Shown here piece after piece: positions 47,259 to 55,092 of a stretch of 64,000 nt of DNA. Below the pieces are notes generated by a model. It had not been told where the DNA came from and did no database searches. It was given only the letters and a program-made list of their open reading frames with translations. The stretch is from NCBI RefSeq assembly GCF_024398015.1, contig NZ_CP073747.1, positions 1,436,501-1,500,500 of the forward strand. The letters run 5' to 3'. This DNA comes from Kordiimonas sp. SCSIO 12610 (GTDB taxonomy: Bacteria > Pseudomonadota > Alphaproteobacteria > Sphingomonadales > Kordiimonadaceae). Numbering within the stretch: the first letter of the stretch is position 1; each line of letters begins with the position of its first letter. Made by a program: the position numbers and the translations under genes.

Positions 47259-47793
47259 CCGACCTTCCTTTCAGGTGTTTTTTTAGTTTAGCCTTACCGC
47301 GATTGATATGTGATTTACATGTGCCCAAAGGCATTTCCATTATGCGGGCTGCTTCAGAATGCGAATAGCCCTGAGTAAAACAAAGGTCGATTGCAAATCG
47401 TTCCTCATGGGATAAACATTGCATGGCTTTGGCAATATCCAGCGTCAGGTGACTATGCGCTGTAGAACTCATGTTATCCATTACTTCCGTTTCGAACGCG
47501 TCACCGGATAGCAGTTCTTTCGTGCCATGTTTACGGCAGTGATTGATAAAACAGCGGTAAGCAATTGTCATGAGCCAGCCACCAAGATGGCCCTTGCCTT
47601 CGAATTGGTTCAGCTTCCGGTACGCGGTCATGAATGTTTCTTGAGCGAGATCATCGACTAAAACCATATCGCCCTTAGTAAGGTGGGCAAGTGTGCTCCT
47701 TACCTGCTGCTGATATCTTTTGATCAGCAAGTTTATTGCAGCTTCTTCGCCATTCAGATAATGAGCGATCAGATGTTGGTCTGTGAGGGCCAT
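47248..47793 (-). CDS. ECF-type RNA polymerase sigma factor
   Basis: A 181-residue sigma-70 family factor. Region 2 is DLAQETFMTAYRKLNQFEGKG followed by WLMTIAYRCFINHCRK, and region 4 is LSHEERFAIDLCFTQGYSHS then AARIMEMPLGTCKSHINRGK. It redirects transcription to a small regulon, which is probably controlled by the overlapping downstream membrane protein. It is the middle gene of a DUF6249-sigma-anti-sigma operon on the integrated island, so the island brings its own transcription switch. Confidence 0.93.
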   Translation of the reverse strand: MALTDQHLIAHYLNGEEAAINLLIKRYQQQVRSTLAHLTKGDMVLVDDLAQETFMTAYRKLNQFEGKGHLGGWLMTIAYRCFINHCRKHGTKELLSGDAFETEVMDNMSSTAHSHLTLDIAKAMQCLSHEERFAIDLCFTQGYSHSEAARIMEMPLGTCKSHINRGKAKLKKHLKGRSDAY

Positions 47794-47808
47794 GAATAGG
47801 GTGGCGAA

Positions 47809-48189
47809 TTACAGGTTGTCGTCAGACTTGCGGGAAATCCGTTCAACTACTAGCGAGATTAAGTAACCTAGGCCGGTTACAATGGCGAAAAGCCCGCCAC
47901 CTTCAAGCAATAGGATAAACTCTAGTGTCCCTGGATCAAACATCTGGCTGTACAGGAAGGATGTTGTCCCAAGTATCAACAGAAAAATAGCCTTGCGGTG
48001 ATCACCTGGGCGCCTTGACATGCCACTGGTGAGGGCTTGAACAACCTCTACGTCAAGTTCATTACCTCGTTCGACGTGCTTTTCAAGTAGGTTAAATAGC
48101 GCTTTGTGGCGCATGTATTTAAAAAAGCCATGGGCGATCACAGCAACCGCACTCAAACCAAAAATTAACAAAAGCCCGTTGGCAAGCAT
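47809..48189 (-). CDS. DUF6249-like two-helix membrane protein
   Basis: A 126-residue protein with a membrane helix at about residues 1-21, a charged cytoplasmic loop (LEKHVERGNELDVEVVQALT) and two further helices at about 66-113. The pattern fits DUF6249, which is often encoded next to ECF sigma factors. It is the first gene of the operon, 15 bp before the sigma gene. It may take part in sensing or in holding the sigma factor. Confidence 0.7.
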   Translation of the reverse strand: MLANGLLLIFGLSAVAVIAHGFFKYMRHKALFNLLEKHVERGNELDVEVVQALTSGMSRRPGDHRKAIFLLILGTTSFLYSQMFDPGTLEFILLLEGGGLFAIVTGLGYLISLVVERISRKSDDNL

Positions 48190-48360
48190 TGATCTCTCCT
48201 ACTTTGTTCGTTCTCGACCGGTCCAGCATATTTTGTGAAGACTGACCGCGCTATCCATTAGACGCGTTCAGCGCCGGAAATGGATGCAGTAATTTTTTGC
48301 ATCTGTTTGCCCGTTGGCCAGCGTCTATCCTTGTAAAGCTCAAAACAGGAGGATACCATA

Positions 48361-49854
48361 ATGCACGAAAATCATCCGCTTTGTCGGCCCCAAACGAGGG
48401 GAAACAAGCCGTTTGTTCATTCGATTACCTTTTTGATATTGAATGTTTTACTGATGTCATTGATTAATCCGGTGGCAGCCTTGGACGTGTCTAACGATCT
48501 ACATGAGGCAAAAATAAAAAAAACTCAAAATGTAATTGCAGAGTATCTGGATGCAGGCTGGTTTTCTGGCAATGTGGCCGTTTTCAGCCAGGATAAAGTC
48601 GTTTTCCGGCACAGCTATGGTTTCTCAGATATCGACCAGGAGAAGGAAAATACCGATGAAACCAGAATTCGAATTGGCTCGATCAACAAACATTACACCG
48701 CAGCACTAGTATTGCGCCTTGTGGACCAAGGCCTGATATCTCTGGACGATACCCTGGATAGATTTGCTCTTGGTTTCCCTCATGACATCGGGGCAAAGAT
48801 TACGGTCCGTCACTTACTGTCCCATCGGTCTGGATTTAAGGATATTTTCACCGAAGAGTATATGAACACCTACCAGTCGCTAAAAACCATATCAGACAAA
48901 ATGCCCTTGCTGCTAGATGAGCCACTGCTCTTCGAACCAGGAAGTGACCATGCATACAGCAATTATGGCTATATTATTTTAGGTGCGATTGTGGAAAAGG
49001 TTTCAGGTCAGGACTTTAGACAGGTATTGCAGGATGAAATCCTAGAAATAATCGGAGCGGAAAATACCTTCTATGTTTTAACCGATGAAGTGCCCGGTAA
49101 GGCACGCAGTTATCAATTCACTAGTATGGGCGGGAAGCGTGACATGACCAGCCGGTTGGAAAATGTTACCCCGGATGGCGGCATGTATGCGTCTGCTTCT
49201 GACTTGGCCCTGTTCTATTCAAGGCTATTATACAGTAATGATATCCTCAGTGACGGTATGAAAGCCGTAATGGCAAGTGGATACCAGCTTTCTCCTCCGG
49301 AATGGGACGAGATAATGCAGAGCGATGGAGCCATGTGGAATTCATATGGCGGGGGTCCTGGTGTAAGCGCAGCGGTAGAGATATCCATCCGTGACAGACT
49401 ATTCGTGATTGTTCTCGCCAATACAGATGGCTTAGTTGCAGAGAGGATTTCTCAGCGTTTGGTTTCAGTGTTCGCAGGTCATGAGCCTAAGCCTATGGAA
49501 TTGCCGGTATCAGTCTTTGCGATGCATCATTTGCAAGAACGTGGACTGGATCAGTTCCGTCTAACGATCGGTCAGGCTCTGAGAGACGGCGGCTATGAAG
49601 GTTATACCGACCGGCCTTTAAATCGCCTAGGTTTAGACCTGATGAGAGAAGGCAAAAGCGAACATGCCCTTCAAGTGTTATTGGCGAATGTTGATATGTT
49701 TCCCAACCTCGCTAATCCCCACGACAGTCTCGCGTACTTGCATGAGCAAATAGGGAATCGAGAAGAGGCTGTGGCTGCATATCGAAGAGCACTCGAGATA
49801 GATGCAAGTCTTAGCTCAGCTTTGGAAGGTCTTAAAAGGCTGGAGGATAGTTAG
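48361..49854 (+). CDS. Beta-lactamase-fold serine hydrolase with C-terminal TPR-like repeats
   Basis: A 497-residue exported protein. The N-terminus is a signal anchor (hydrophobic about 22-40). The catalytic fold has SINK near residue 107 (SxxK motif), YSNYG near 200 (YxN motif) and PGVSAAVEIS near 340. The last 80 residues form tetratricopeptide-like helices (NPHDSLAYLHEQIGNREEA). Relatives act on peptidoglycan, esters or D-amino peptides, and the true substrate is unknown. It is divergent from the sigma operon with 171 bp between the starts and is an obvious candidate target of that sigma factor. Confidence 0.85.
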   Translation: MHENHPLCRPQTRGNKPFVHSITFLILNVLLMSLINPVAALDVSNDLHEAKIKKTQNVIAEYLDAGWFSGNVAVFSQDKVVFRHSYGFSDIDQEKENTDETRIRIGSINKHYTAALVLRLVDQGLISLDDTLDRFALGFPHDIGAKITVRHLLSHRSGFKDIFTEEYMNTYQSLKTISDKMPLLLDEPLLFEPGSDHAYSNYGYIILGAIVEKVSGQDFRQVLQDEILEIIGAENTFYVLTDEVPGKARSYQFTSMGGKRDMTSRLENVTPDGGMYASASDLALFYSRLLYSNDILSDGMKAVMASGYQLSPPEWDEIMQSDGAMWNSYGGGPGVSAAVEISIRDRLFVIVLANTDGLVAERISQRLVSVFAGHEPKPMELPVSVFAMHHLQERGLDQFRLTIGQALRDGGYEGYTDRPLNRLGLDLMREGKSEHALQVLLANVDMFPNLANPHDSLAYLHEQIGNREEAVAAYRRALEIDASLSSALEGLKRLEDS

Positions 49855-50361
49855 CTGCTATTCTCGTTGCCCAGGTTTAGGCTCACACGCTTGATTGTTT
49901 CGCTGTCTACAGCAGTAGCTATCTAAGTACCAAATAAGCTACAGCCAGCCTTGGTGTTACGATAACCACGAAGGCAGCTACGCACGCAAATCTGGATATA
50001 TCCTTGCCAGGTGCTGGACTATCAGTCTCTGGTGATATCCGGGTAGGATTTGACGGCACGCCTTGGTATACAACATTAGATGGGAGAGGAAATGCCTCTC
50101 CCAGCGACATAAGTCCGCTAAGTGCCGAAAGCGGACGTTCTGACAGAATATAAAACTCAGACTTTGGGATTAGATGTTGATCGTTGATTTTAGAGCCCTT
50201 TTGTCTATTGCGTAGTCGGGCCGTCAATTAGTTTCCCTAGCGTAATTCTGACTAGGCTTCGTGCAAAAATGTTGACGACCAAGAGATAACTTATCTCTTG
50301 AGACCATACCAGAACTGGCAACGTTCTGCAGTCCACAAAGACAACGAACAAAACGCAGGCA
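49855..50361. other. Region between the hydrolase and the integrase
   Basis: A leftward open frame of 102 codons at 49919-50227 ends in a membrane-like stretch but has no convincing ribosome site and is not called. From 50269 the sequence reads as the eroded N-terminus of the integrase (see that entry). No terminator was recognised for the hydrolase. Confidence 0.4.
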
Positions 50362-51364
50362 TTGGCATTTGAGCGCAAATGGCGGCATGAAATACACGCC
50401 AAAGAATTCTTGGGCGATTTGGACGATATTAATTTGCATGAAGCTTTTGAACTGTTTCTAAAGACGAGGGATAGTATTGCAAGCCACAAAGGGCTCACTT
50501 CTATTGTTAAGGGACTTAAGGTCCACTTTGATACAGCTATGCTTTTGCATCGCTTGACTACGGCTGAAGTCGAACGTTGGGTGCAGATGCGAAAAGATCA
50601 GGGCCGTAAATCACAAACAATCCAGCACGGCATTCATGTTATGCGGGGTACTGTTGAGCACGCACGTAAGCTTGGTTACCGTGTGGCAGAGATTGAATGG
50701 CCACGAATGAAGAAGGACAAAGGCCGTCTTAAGTATCTGACTGTTGAACAGGAACAGAAACTACTGAAGGAGCTGCAACCTAATCTATCTATTGGGCCAA
50801 AGGCACAGCATGATCCATTGAAGTGGTCAGCCGAGAAGAGACGTGCCCGGCTTGACAGCTATCACTTGACGCAGATGCTCTTAGACACTGGGGCCCGGTA
50901 TAGTGAAATTACTAGTCTATCATGGCGACAAGTGGACCTTGCGGAGCGGACCATTAACCTATGGCGTTCGAAAGTTTCCAATGAATCTGTGCTTTATATG
51001 ACTGACCGAATTTATACAGTTTTGAAGGAACGTAGTGAAAACAAGGATCATGAAGAATGGGTGTTCGCCAACAAAGTAAGGAACGGCCCACGACCACATT
51101 CGACAGCAGCAATCAGGAACGCAATGAAACGAGCAGGGCTGGACGGCTTCAGATTGCATGACGTTCGCCATACTGCTGCGAGTAGGCTGGTACAAAACGG
51201 CCTGAGCCTGCAAGAAGTTAGTTCTATCCTTGGCCACAGTGGGCTACAAATGACTGCTCGTTACGCTCATTTGCAGCCCGCTGAAACGTCTAAAAAAAGC
51301 GCGAGATGTGTTCAATCGTGTCAATCAGGCAAGCAAACCATCACTGAAGATTGTAGGGGAATAA
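50269..51364 (+). pseudogene. Tyrosine recombinase (integrase) with disrupted N-terminus and an A7 frameshift
   Basis: From a TTG at 50362 the frame gives a tyrosine recombinase with all catalytic residues: Arg in TGARYSEITS (near 180), HDVRHTAA (near 268), the LGHSG box and Tyr in TARYAHLQP (near 302). Upstream the homologous N-terminus continues in the same frame to an ATG at 50269 but is broken by TAA (50287) and TGA (50299). Near the end the run of seven A at 51292-51298 shifts the frame: skipping one A gives KKARDVFNRVNQASKPSLKI and a stop at 51362-51364, a normal integrase end. It is probably inactive unless rescued by slippage. This is likely the enzyme that inserted the island. Confidence 0.8.
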
Positions 51365-51369
51365 GTGGT

Positions 51370-51519
51370 ATGAAAGTGCAGCGTTGGCTTGTTACAGTTC
51401 ATCTGCCAAACGGCACCTACGACCAAATCTTTGTCACAACCAATAATCCAGCCAACGTCCGCCAGCTTGCCGAAGCACAGTCTGGCGGCAAAGTGATTAA
51501 TTGGCGACAGTTGTGTTAA
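51370..51519 (+). CDS. Small protein trailing the integrase
   Basis: A 49-residue frame that starts at ATG 51370 five bases after the expected integrase stop, with a GGGGA ribosome site, and ends at 51519. It reads MKVQRWLVTVHLPNGTYDQI... with a later NPANVRQLAEAQSGGK. Short proteins of this pattern are often seen beside integrases in integrative elements. In the frameshifted integrase it becomes an in-frame tail, so the long fused frame is an artefact of the A7 shift. Confidence 0.55.
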   Translation: MKVQRWLVTVHLPNGTYDQIFVTTNNPANVRQLAEAQSGGKVINWRQLC

Positions 51520-51628
51520 TTCGCGATAACAAATACATACACCACAACCGTAATCTCAACTTCCTTAGCACGCCTTTTTCAAAGGTGTTAACATAGCTTG
51601 TTGGCTATGACCTAAGAGTTCATAATGA

Positions 51629-53158
51629 TTAATTCAGATACGCGCTTATATCTACCTTGCGGCTTTTACTATTAGCCTCTTTAACCGCCTTTAGCATTCT
51701 ATCAAGCTCGGAGCGTATATAGTATTTTCCATTCACCATTACACCGTGAATGGATTGAGTATTCGATATATCTTCAAGAGGGTTGCGTTCTAAAAGAACT
51801 AGGTCTGCTCTTGCACCCGGTGCAATCCTGCCAGCATTTATACCCATCCATTTAGCCGTGTCTATTGTCGCTGAGCGAAGAACTTCTGCGGGGCTTAAAC
51901 CGAAGCCCTGAAGTGCCATGAGCTCTTGGTGGAGGGCGAAGCCAGCTATCATGCCGCAAGCGCCCAAAGAGTCTGTTCCCGCAGTAATCGTCACTTTTTC
52001 CTTAACAAGAGCCTGCGTAATAATTTTGTTCGCTTCATTATATGTTTGGTAATAGATCGACGCCGCTTTTTTCGAGGTCTCATCTGGATAAGTAAAATCG
52101 TATGAGTTGCCCCCCGGAAGGCACCCTTTAGATACGAAGGAGCCTTCGACCCAACCTGGGTTTTGATATTCATATGGTAGAGTTTTTAAAAAATCAGGGA
52201 GATCAAAATCCTGAGATGGTAGCGTTAGATGTAGCCAAACTGTGGAAGCCACCTTAATGTCACGTTTTTTGAAATCCTTAGCTATTTTACCAGCAGCTTC
52301 CTTCACGTAACTAAGAAACGCTTGACTGTTTTTTTCATCAATCCTGCCAAACTCATTCAATGATATTAGTGTGATCGAGTCTAAGTGACTTATTTGAGAT
52401 TGCTCAGCTTTGTAAATATCGTCGAAAGATAACCCAATTGGTACATGGCCTATCACTGGTAGATTTAATTTTTTCGCCTCATCATTCACTATGTAATAGA
52501 TTTCTGGCGACATATCCGAGCTCAATTTAATGGCTTGATAACCTTCAGCATGAAAATTTTGCACGGCTGCTCTTGCTTTTGCTTCAGTGGGGTAGCTTTT
52601 GTGACGCTCCTCAAAGATATGACGCATTTGCGCGTTCATGCCTCTTTGGGTAGACAATTTGGGGGATGCGACGAATATATCGGGTCCTAAACCACCGTTT
52701 TTAATATTTTCCTTCCAGCGAAAATGATGGCTCATACCAGTCATCTCACCAACATGAGTGATGCCATTCGCGATATATAACAGTAAATCATTCTTACTTT
52801 TCTTTAAGTGGACGTGAGAGTCAATTAAGCCCGGTATCAAGTATTTGTTCTGCCCATCAATTACTGTGAAGTTATCCTCTGTCTCGATTTGATCTGATAC
52901 TGAGATAATTCTTCCATCCTCGATTAAAATGGTTCTATTCGTAAGCATGGTCTCGGCATCTTGCCCCAGTATATTTACATTCGTTATGGCTATTTTACCT
53001 GTGATCGCTTTGAATTGATTGGTATCAACAAGCTCGGTGTTGCCCCCGAGTGTCTGATCAATATTCCATCGGAAAAACAGATAAACAGAGCCTATAACCG
53101 CTATCAATAAAATGAATACGATCTTTGCTAGTTTTGAAATAAAAGATTGAGGTTTCAT
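51629..53158 (-). CDS. Secreted or membrane-anchored amidohydrolase
   Basis: A 509-residue metal-dependent hydrolase of the amidohydrolase superfamily. An N-terminal helix (about 11-29) anchors or exports it. The metal ligands are visible as HVH in GLIDSHVHLKK, candidate bridging Lys in AIKLSSD, His in VIGHVP and SHLDS and Asp in TAGTDSLG. The final metal-bound beta-sandwich segment ARADLVLLERNPLEDI is present. It resembles imidazolonepropionase-like and prolidase-like dipeptidases, but the substrate is not known. A longer frame starts 12 codons upstream; the ATG with GAGAG is preferred. Last gene of the AraC pair. Confidence 0.87.
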   Translation of the reverse strand: MKPQSFISKLAKIVFILLIAVIGSVYLFFRWNIDQTLGGNTELVDTNQFKAITGKIAITNVNILGQDAETMLTNRTILIEDGRIISVSDQIETEDNFTVIDGQNKYLIPGLIDSHVHLKKSKNDLLLYIANGITHVGEMTGMSHHFRWKENIKNGGLGPDIFVASPKLSTQRGMNAQMRHIFEERHKSYPTEAKARAAVQNFHAEGYQAIKLSSDMSPEIYYIVNDEAKKLNLPVIGHVPIGLSFDDIYKAEQSQISHLDSITLISLNEFGRIDEKNSQAFLSYVKEAAGKIAKDFKKRDIKVASTVWLHLTLPSQDFDLPDFLKTLPYEYQNPGWVEGSFVSKGCLPGGNSYDFTYPDETSKKAASIYYQTYNEANKIITQALVKEKVTITAGTDSLGACGMIAGFALHQELMALQGFGLSPAEVLRSATIDTAKWMGINAGRIAPGARADLVLLERNPLEDISNTQSIHGVMVNGKYYIRSELDRMLKAVKEANSKSRKVDISAYLN

Positions 53159-53268
53159 ATTCGCTCTCGCATAAAATAGTTCATTCGAGCGCAAATACGC
53201 AAACTACCATTTCTGAGGCCTCTCATTTCATATTTTGAGGCGAAAAAAATGAGAGTTTGATGATTATT

Positions 53269-54411
53269 TTACACGATGTTCGTCCTATTGATGAATTCTT
53301 TAGGTGTTAGGCCTTCACTTTTTTTGAATGCCCGATAAAAACTAGCTTGAGAATTAAAGCCAGAATCCAATGCGATATTTAATATAGACACGCCTTCTTT
53401 TTTACTCGCACTTAGTTTGATTTTTACCTGTTCAATACGGTACTGATTCAATAGATCGCGAAATGACATGTTAAATTTCTGATTAACAACAAAAGACAGG
53501 CTCTCAGAGGATACATTCATGTTGCTTGCTAATTGCTTTAACGTTAGTTCGCCATCAAGGAATATTTTCTCTTCCTCCAATTTTGAACGTAAAGACAGTG
53601 CTATTTCTTGTATCTGATTATTACTTAATTTATTGGCGAGTGTCTTAAGATCATTTTTAGCTGTATGGACACGCAAGCTATCATTTTTATAGCCCATGAA
53701 CCCGATATAATAGGTAACAAATGCTAATAGCAGATTGAAGAACCGCCACCTGTAATCGGATTGGTCCATTGCGAGCGACATGGCGGTCAGGGTTTGGTTT
53801 ATGGCCAGAACGCCGACGATGCAAAAGCTCCAAACCATCAGGGTTCTGAGCCATTTGTATATCACGAGCGATTTATAATCATTAAATTGCGTTAGCCATT
53901 TCAGGTAAGTTTTTATCCGTTTCAGGCCAGATGCCATATAGAAAATTGATATGATAACAACGAGATAGTCTTCGATCTGGTTGGATAGGTCAAAATATAA
54001 CTGATTGCTGATTTGTAATTTTGCCTGCGCCGTATCTTCTCCCAATACTGCAAAATATACAGCCGTATCATAGAGACCATAAACTAGTGCGGGAACAAGA
54101 TGAAAAAAATCGATCCTTGTAAAAGCATAATTATCTTGAGTGAGCGACTTAACATATAAATAAATCAGGGGTGGTAAAAGTACCTCTGAACCAGCGGGAA
54201 AGTACCTCATGACTGGCACATTCCATAGGCCTGTTGTATGCAGAAGTACTTTGAAATTTGCTAGACAAAAGGCCAGAATAACTATGCCGAGAATGCGTTT
54301 ACTATATTCCTGCTCTTTAGTCGCTAGAAGCAGGAACGCGGTGATTATACCTTGAACTAGGCCGATAATAATTAAGATATCAAAAAGCGAAAAAGTTACA
54401 GATTCATTCAC
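53269..54411 (-). CDS. Membrane-bound AraC family regulator
   Basis: A 380-residue protein with an N-terminal membrane domain of about seven helices (residues about 10-240) and a C-terminal AraC-type DNA-binding domain with two helix-turn-helices (LKQLASNMNVSSESLSFVV and NIALDSGFNSQASFYRAFKK, then TPKEFI). Membrane-spanning AraC proteins sense signals at the inner membrane. It lies 110 bp before the amidohydrolase in the same direction and probably controls it. Confidence 0.88.
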   Translation of the reverse strand: MNESVTFSLFDILIIIGLVQGIITAFLLLATKEQEYSKRILGIVILAFCLANFKVLLHTTGLWNVPVMRYFPAGSEVLLPPLIYLYVKSLTQDNYAFTRIDFFHLVPALVYGLYDTAVYFAVLGEDTAQAKLQISNQLYFDLSNQIEDYLVVIISIFYMASGLKRIKTYLKWLTQFNDYKSLVIYKWLRTLMVWSFCIVGVLAINQTLTAMSLAMDQSDYRWRFFNLLLAFVTYYIGFMGYKNDSLRVHTAKNDLKTLANKLSNNQIQEIALSLRSKLEEEKIFLDGELTLKQLASNMNVSSESLSFVVNQKFNMSFRDLLNQYRIEQVKIKLSASKKEGVSILNIALDSGFNSQASFYRAFKKSEGLTPKEFINRTNIV

Positions 54412-54836
54412 TGGTATATATGCTCGAATTAAATCTAATGAAGACGACGGAAAACTTTGTAATCAAAATCATAGCGCTTTGATTTACCGCCCGCAAGCTG
54501 TTCACATGGCAAAAAGTTACTGAGTTGTTTGCTGACTAAGGCCTCTTATCACTATAGATTTTTCAGGGGCTGTAACACTATTATGTGTGATCAGCACGGC
54601 ATAAAGGCTCGTTAACTTATAAGAAAATAGAAAATTTGTTCATTTTCCCAAAATTGGTACGGACCTGTTTCCGTGCTCCACTTGGTCCACTTTCGCATGG
54701 TTCTGCGCCTTCGCAGGGCATTGCGAGCCATGTCCCAGAGATTTGCTGTCATTTTTAGGAAAGTGTCGGTGACGACTATCTAAAAGTATCCGTCATCCAG
54801 ATACTCAAAAACCCGCGAAGATCGCGGATTTGTTGT
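54412..54836. other. Right end of the island, noncoding
   Basis: The 425 bp between the AraC gene and tRNA-Leu contain no coding frame. They include a segment similar to the left flank (54739-54780, see findings) and the terminator of the tRNA at 54807-54827. Confidence 0.5.
54807..54827 (-). terminator. Rho-independent terminator of tRNA-Leu
   Basis: On the minus strand CCGCGA pairs with TCGCGG across a 3-base loop, followed by GTTTTT, about 10 bases after the tRNA 3' end. It is inside the island, so the element has replaced the original tRNA terminator. Confidence 0.7.
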
Positions 54837-54923
54837 TGGTGCGCCCGGCCAGACTCGAACTGGCACGACCATACGGTCGGGAGATTTTAAGTCTCCTGCG
54901 TCTACCAATTCCGCCACGGGCGC
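54837..54923 (-). tRNA. tRNA-Leu (anticodon TAA), insertion site of the island
   Basis: An 87-base class II tRNA with encoded CCA. The acceptor stem pairs GCGCCCG with CGGGCGC, the D region reads GGCGGAATTGGTAGACGC, the anticodon loop CTTAAAA gives TAA (UAA), and a long variable arm CGACCGTATGGTCG is present. The 3' 55 bases are duplicated at 46597-46651. The intact gene keeps its 5' part from the chromosome and received its 3' part from the element. Confidence 0.97.
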
Positions 54924-54961
54924 ATCTTCATGTGGGGTAGACTTCACTGTGTCTTGGCCGC

Positions 54962-54989
54962 AATTTATACAAAGCCAATCGCAAGTCAA
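54962..54989 (-). promoter_or_regulatory. Candidate promoter of tRNA-Leu
   Basis: TTGACT (54984-54989, minus strand) and TAAATT (54962-54967) with a 16-base spacer, 39 bp before the tRNA. Good -35 match, moderate -10. Confidence 0.5.
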
Positions 54990-55092
54990 TATATGACTGC
55001 AATATAAATGAAAAATTATTTGATTTGTTTGCGGATGGGCATGATTAGGCCGATGCACGCTCCTCAGTTTTGCGGCCTCACAAGCGCACCCT

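Larger units (their letters stand above)
46597..54891. mobile_element. 8.2-kb integrated genomic island in tRNA-Leu(TAA)
   Basis: The island runs between perfect 55-bp direct repeats (46597-46651 and 54837-54891). The right copy restores the tRNA and the left is the displaced end. Cargo: putative anti-sigma, ECF sigma and DUF6249 genes (leftward), a beta-lactamase-fold hydrolase with C-terminal repeats (rightward), an integrase remnant with a small trailing gene (rightward), and an amidohydrolase with an AraC regulator (leftward). The integrase lies in the middle rather than beside an end, so parts may have been added or lost later. It carries no transfer or replication genes that I can see. 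Confidence 0.9.

Noticed and set aside
49919-50227. Leftward 102-codon frame with a membrane-like C-terminus
   Set aside because: No convincing ribosome site, no recognisable family, and it overlaps the eroded upstream part of the integrase region. Kept only as a possibility.
50362-51519. One continuous 385-codon integrase with an unusual C-terminal domain
   Set aside because: The last part is out of frame with the real integrase end because of the A7 run, and the tail is an independent small frame with its own start and ribosome site.
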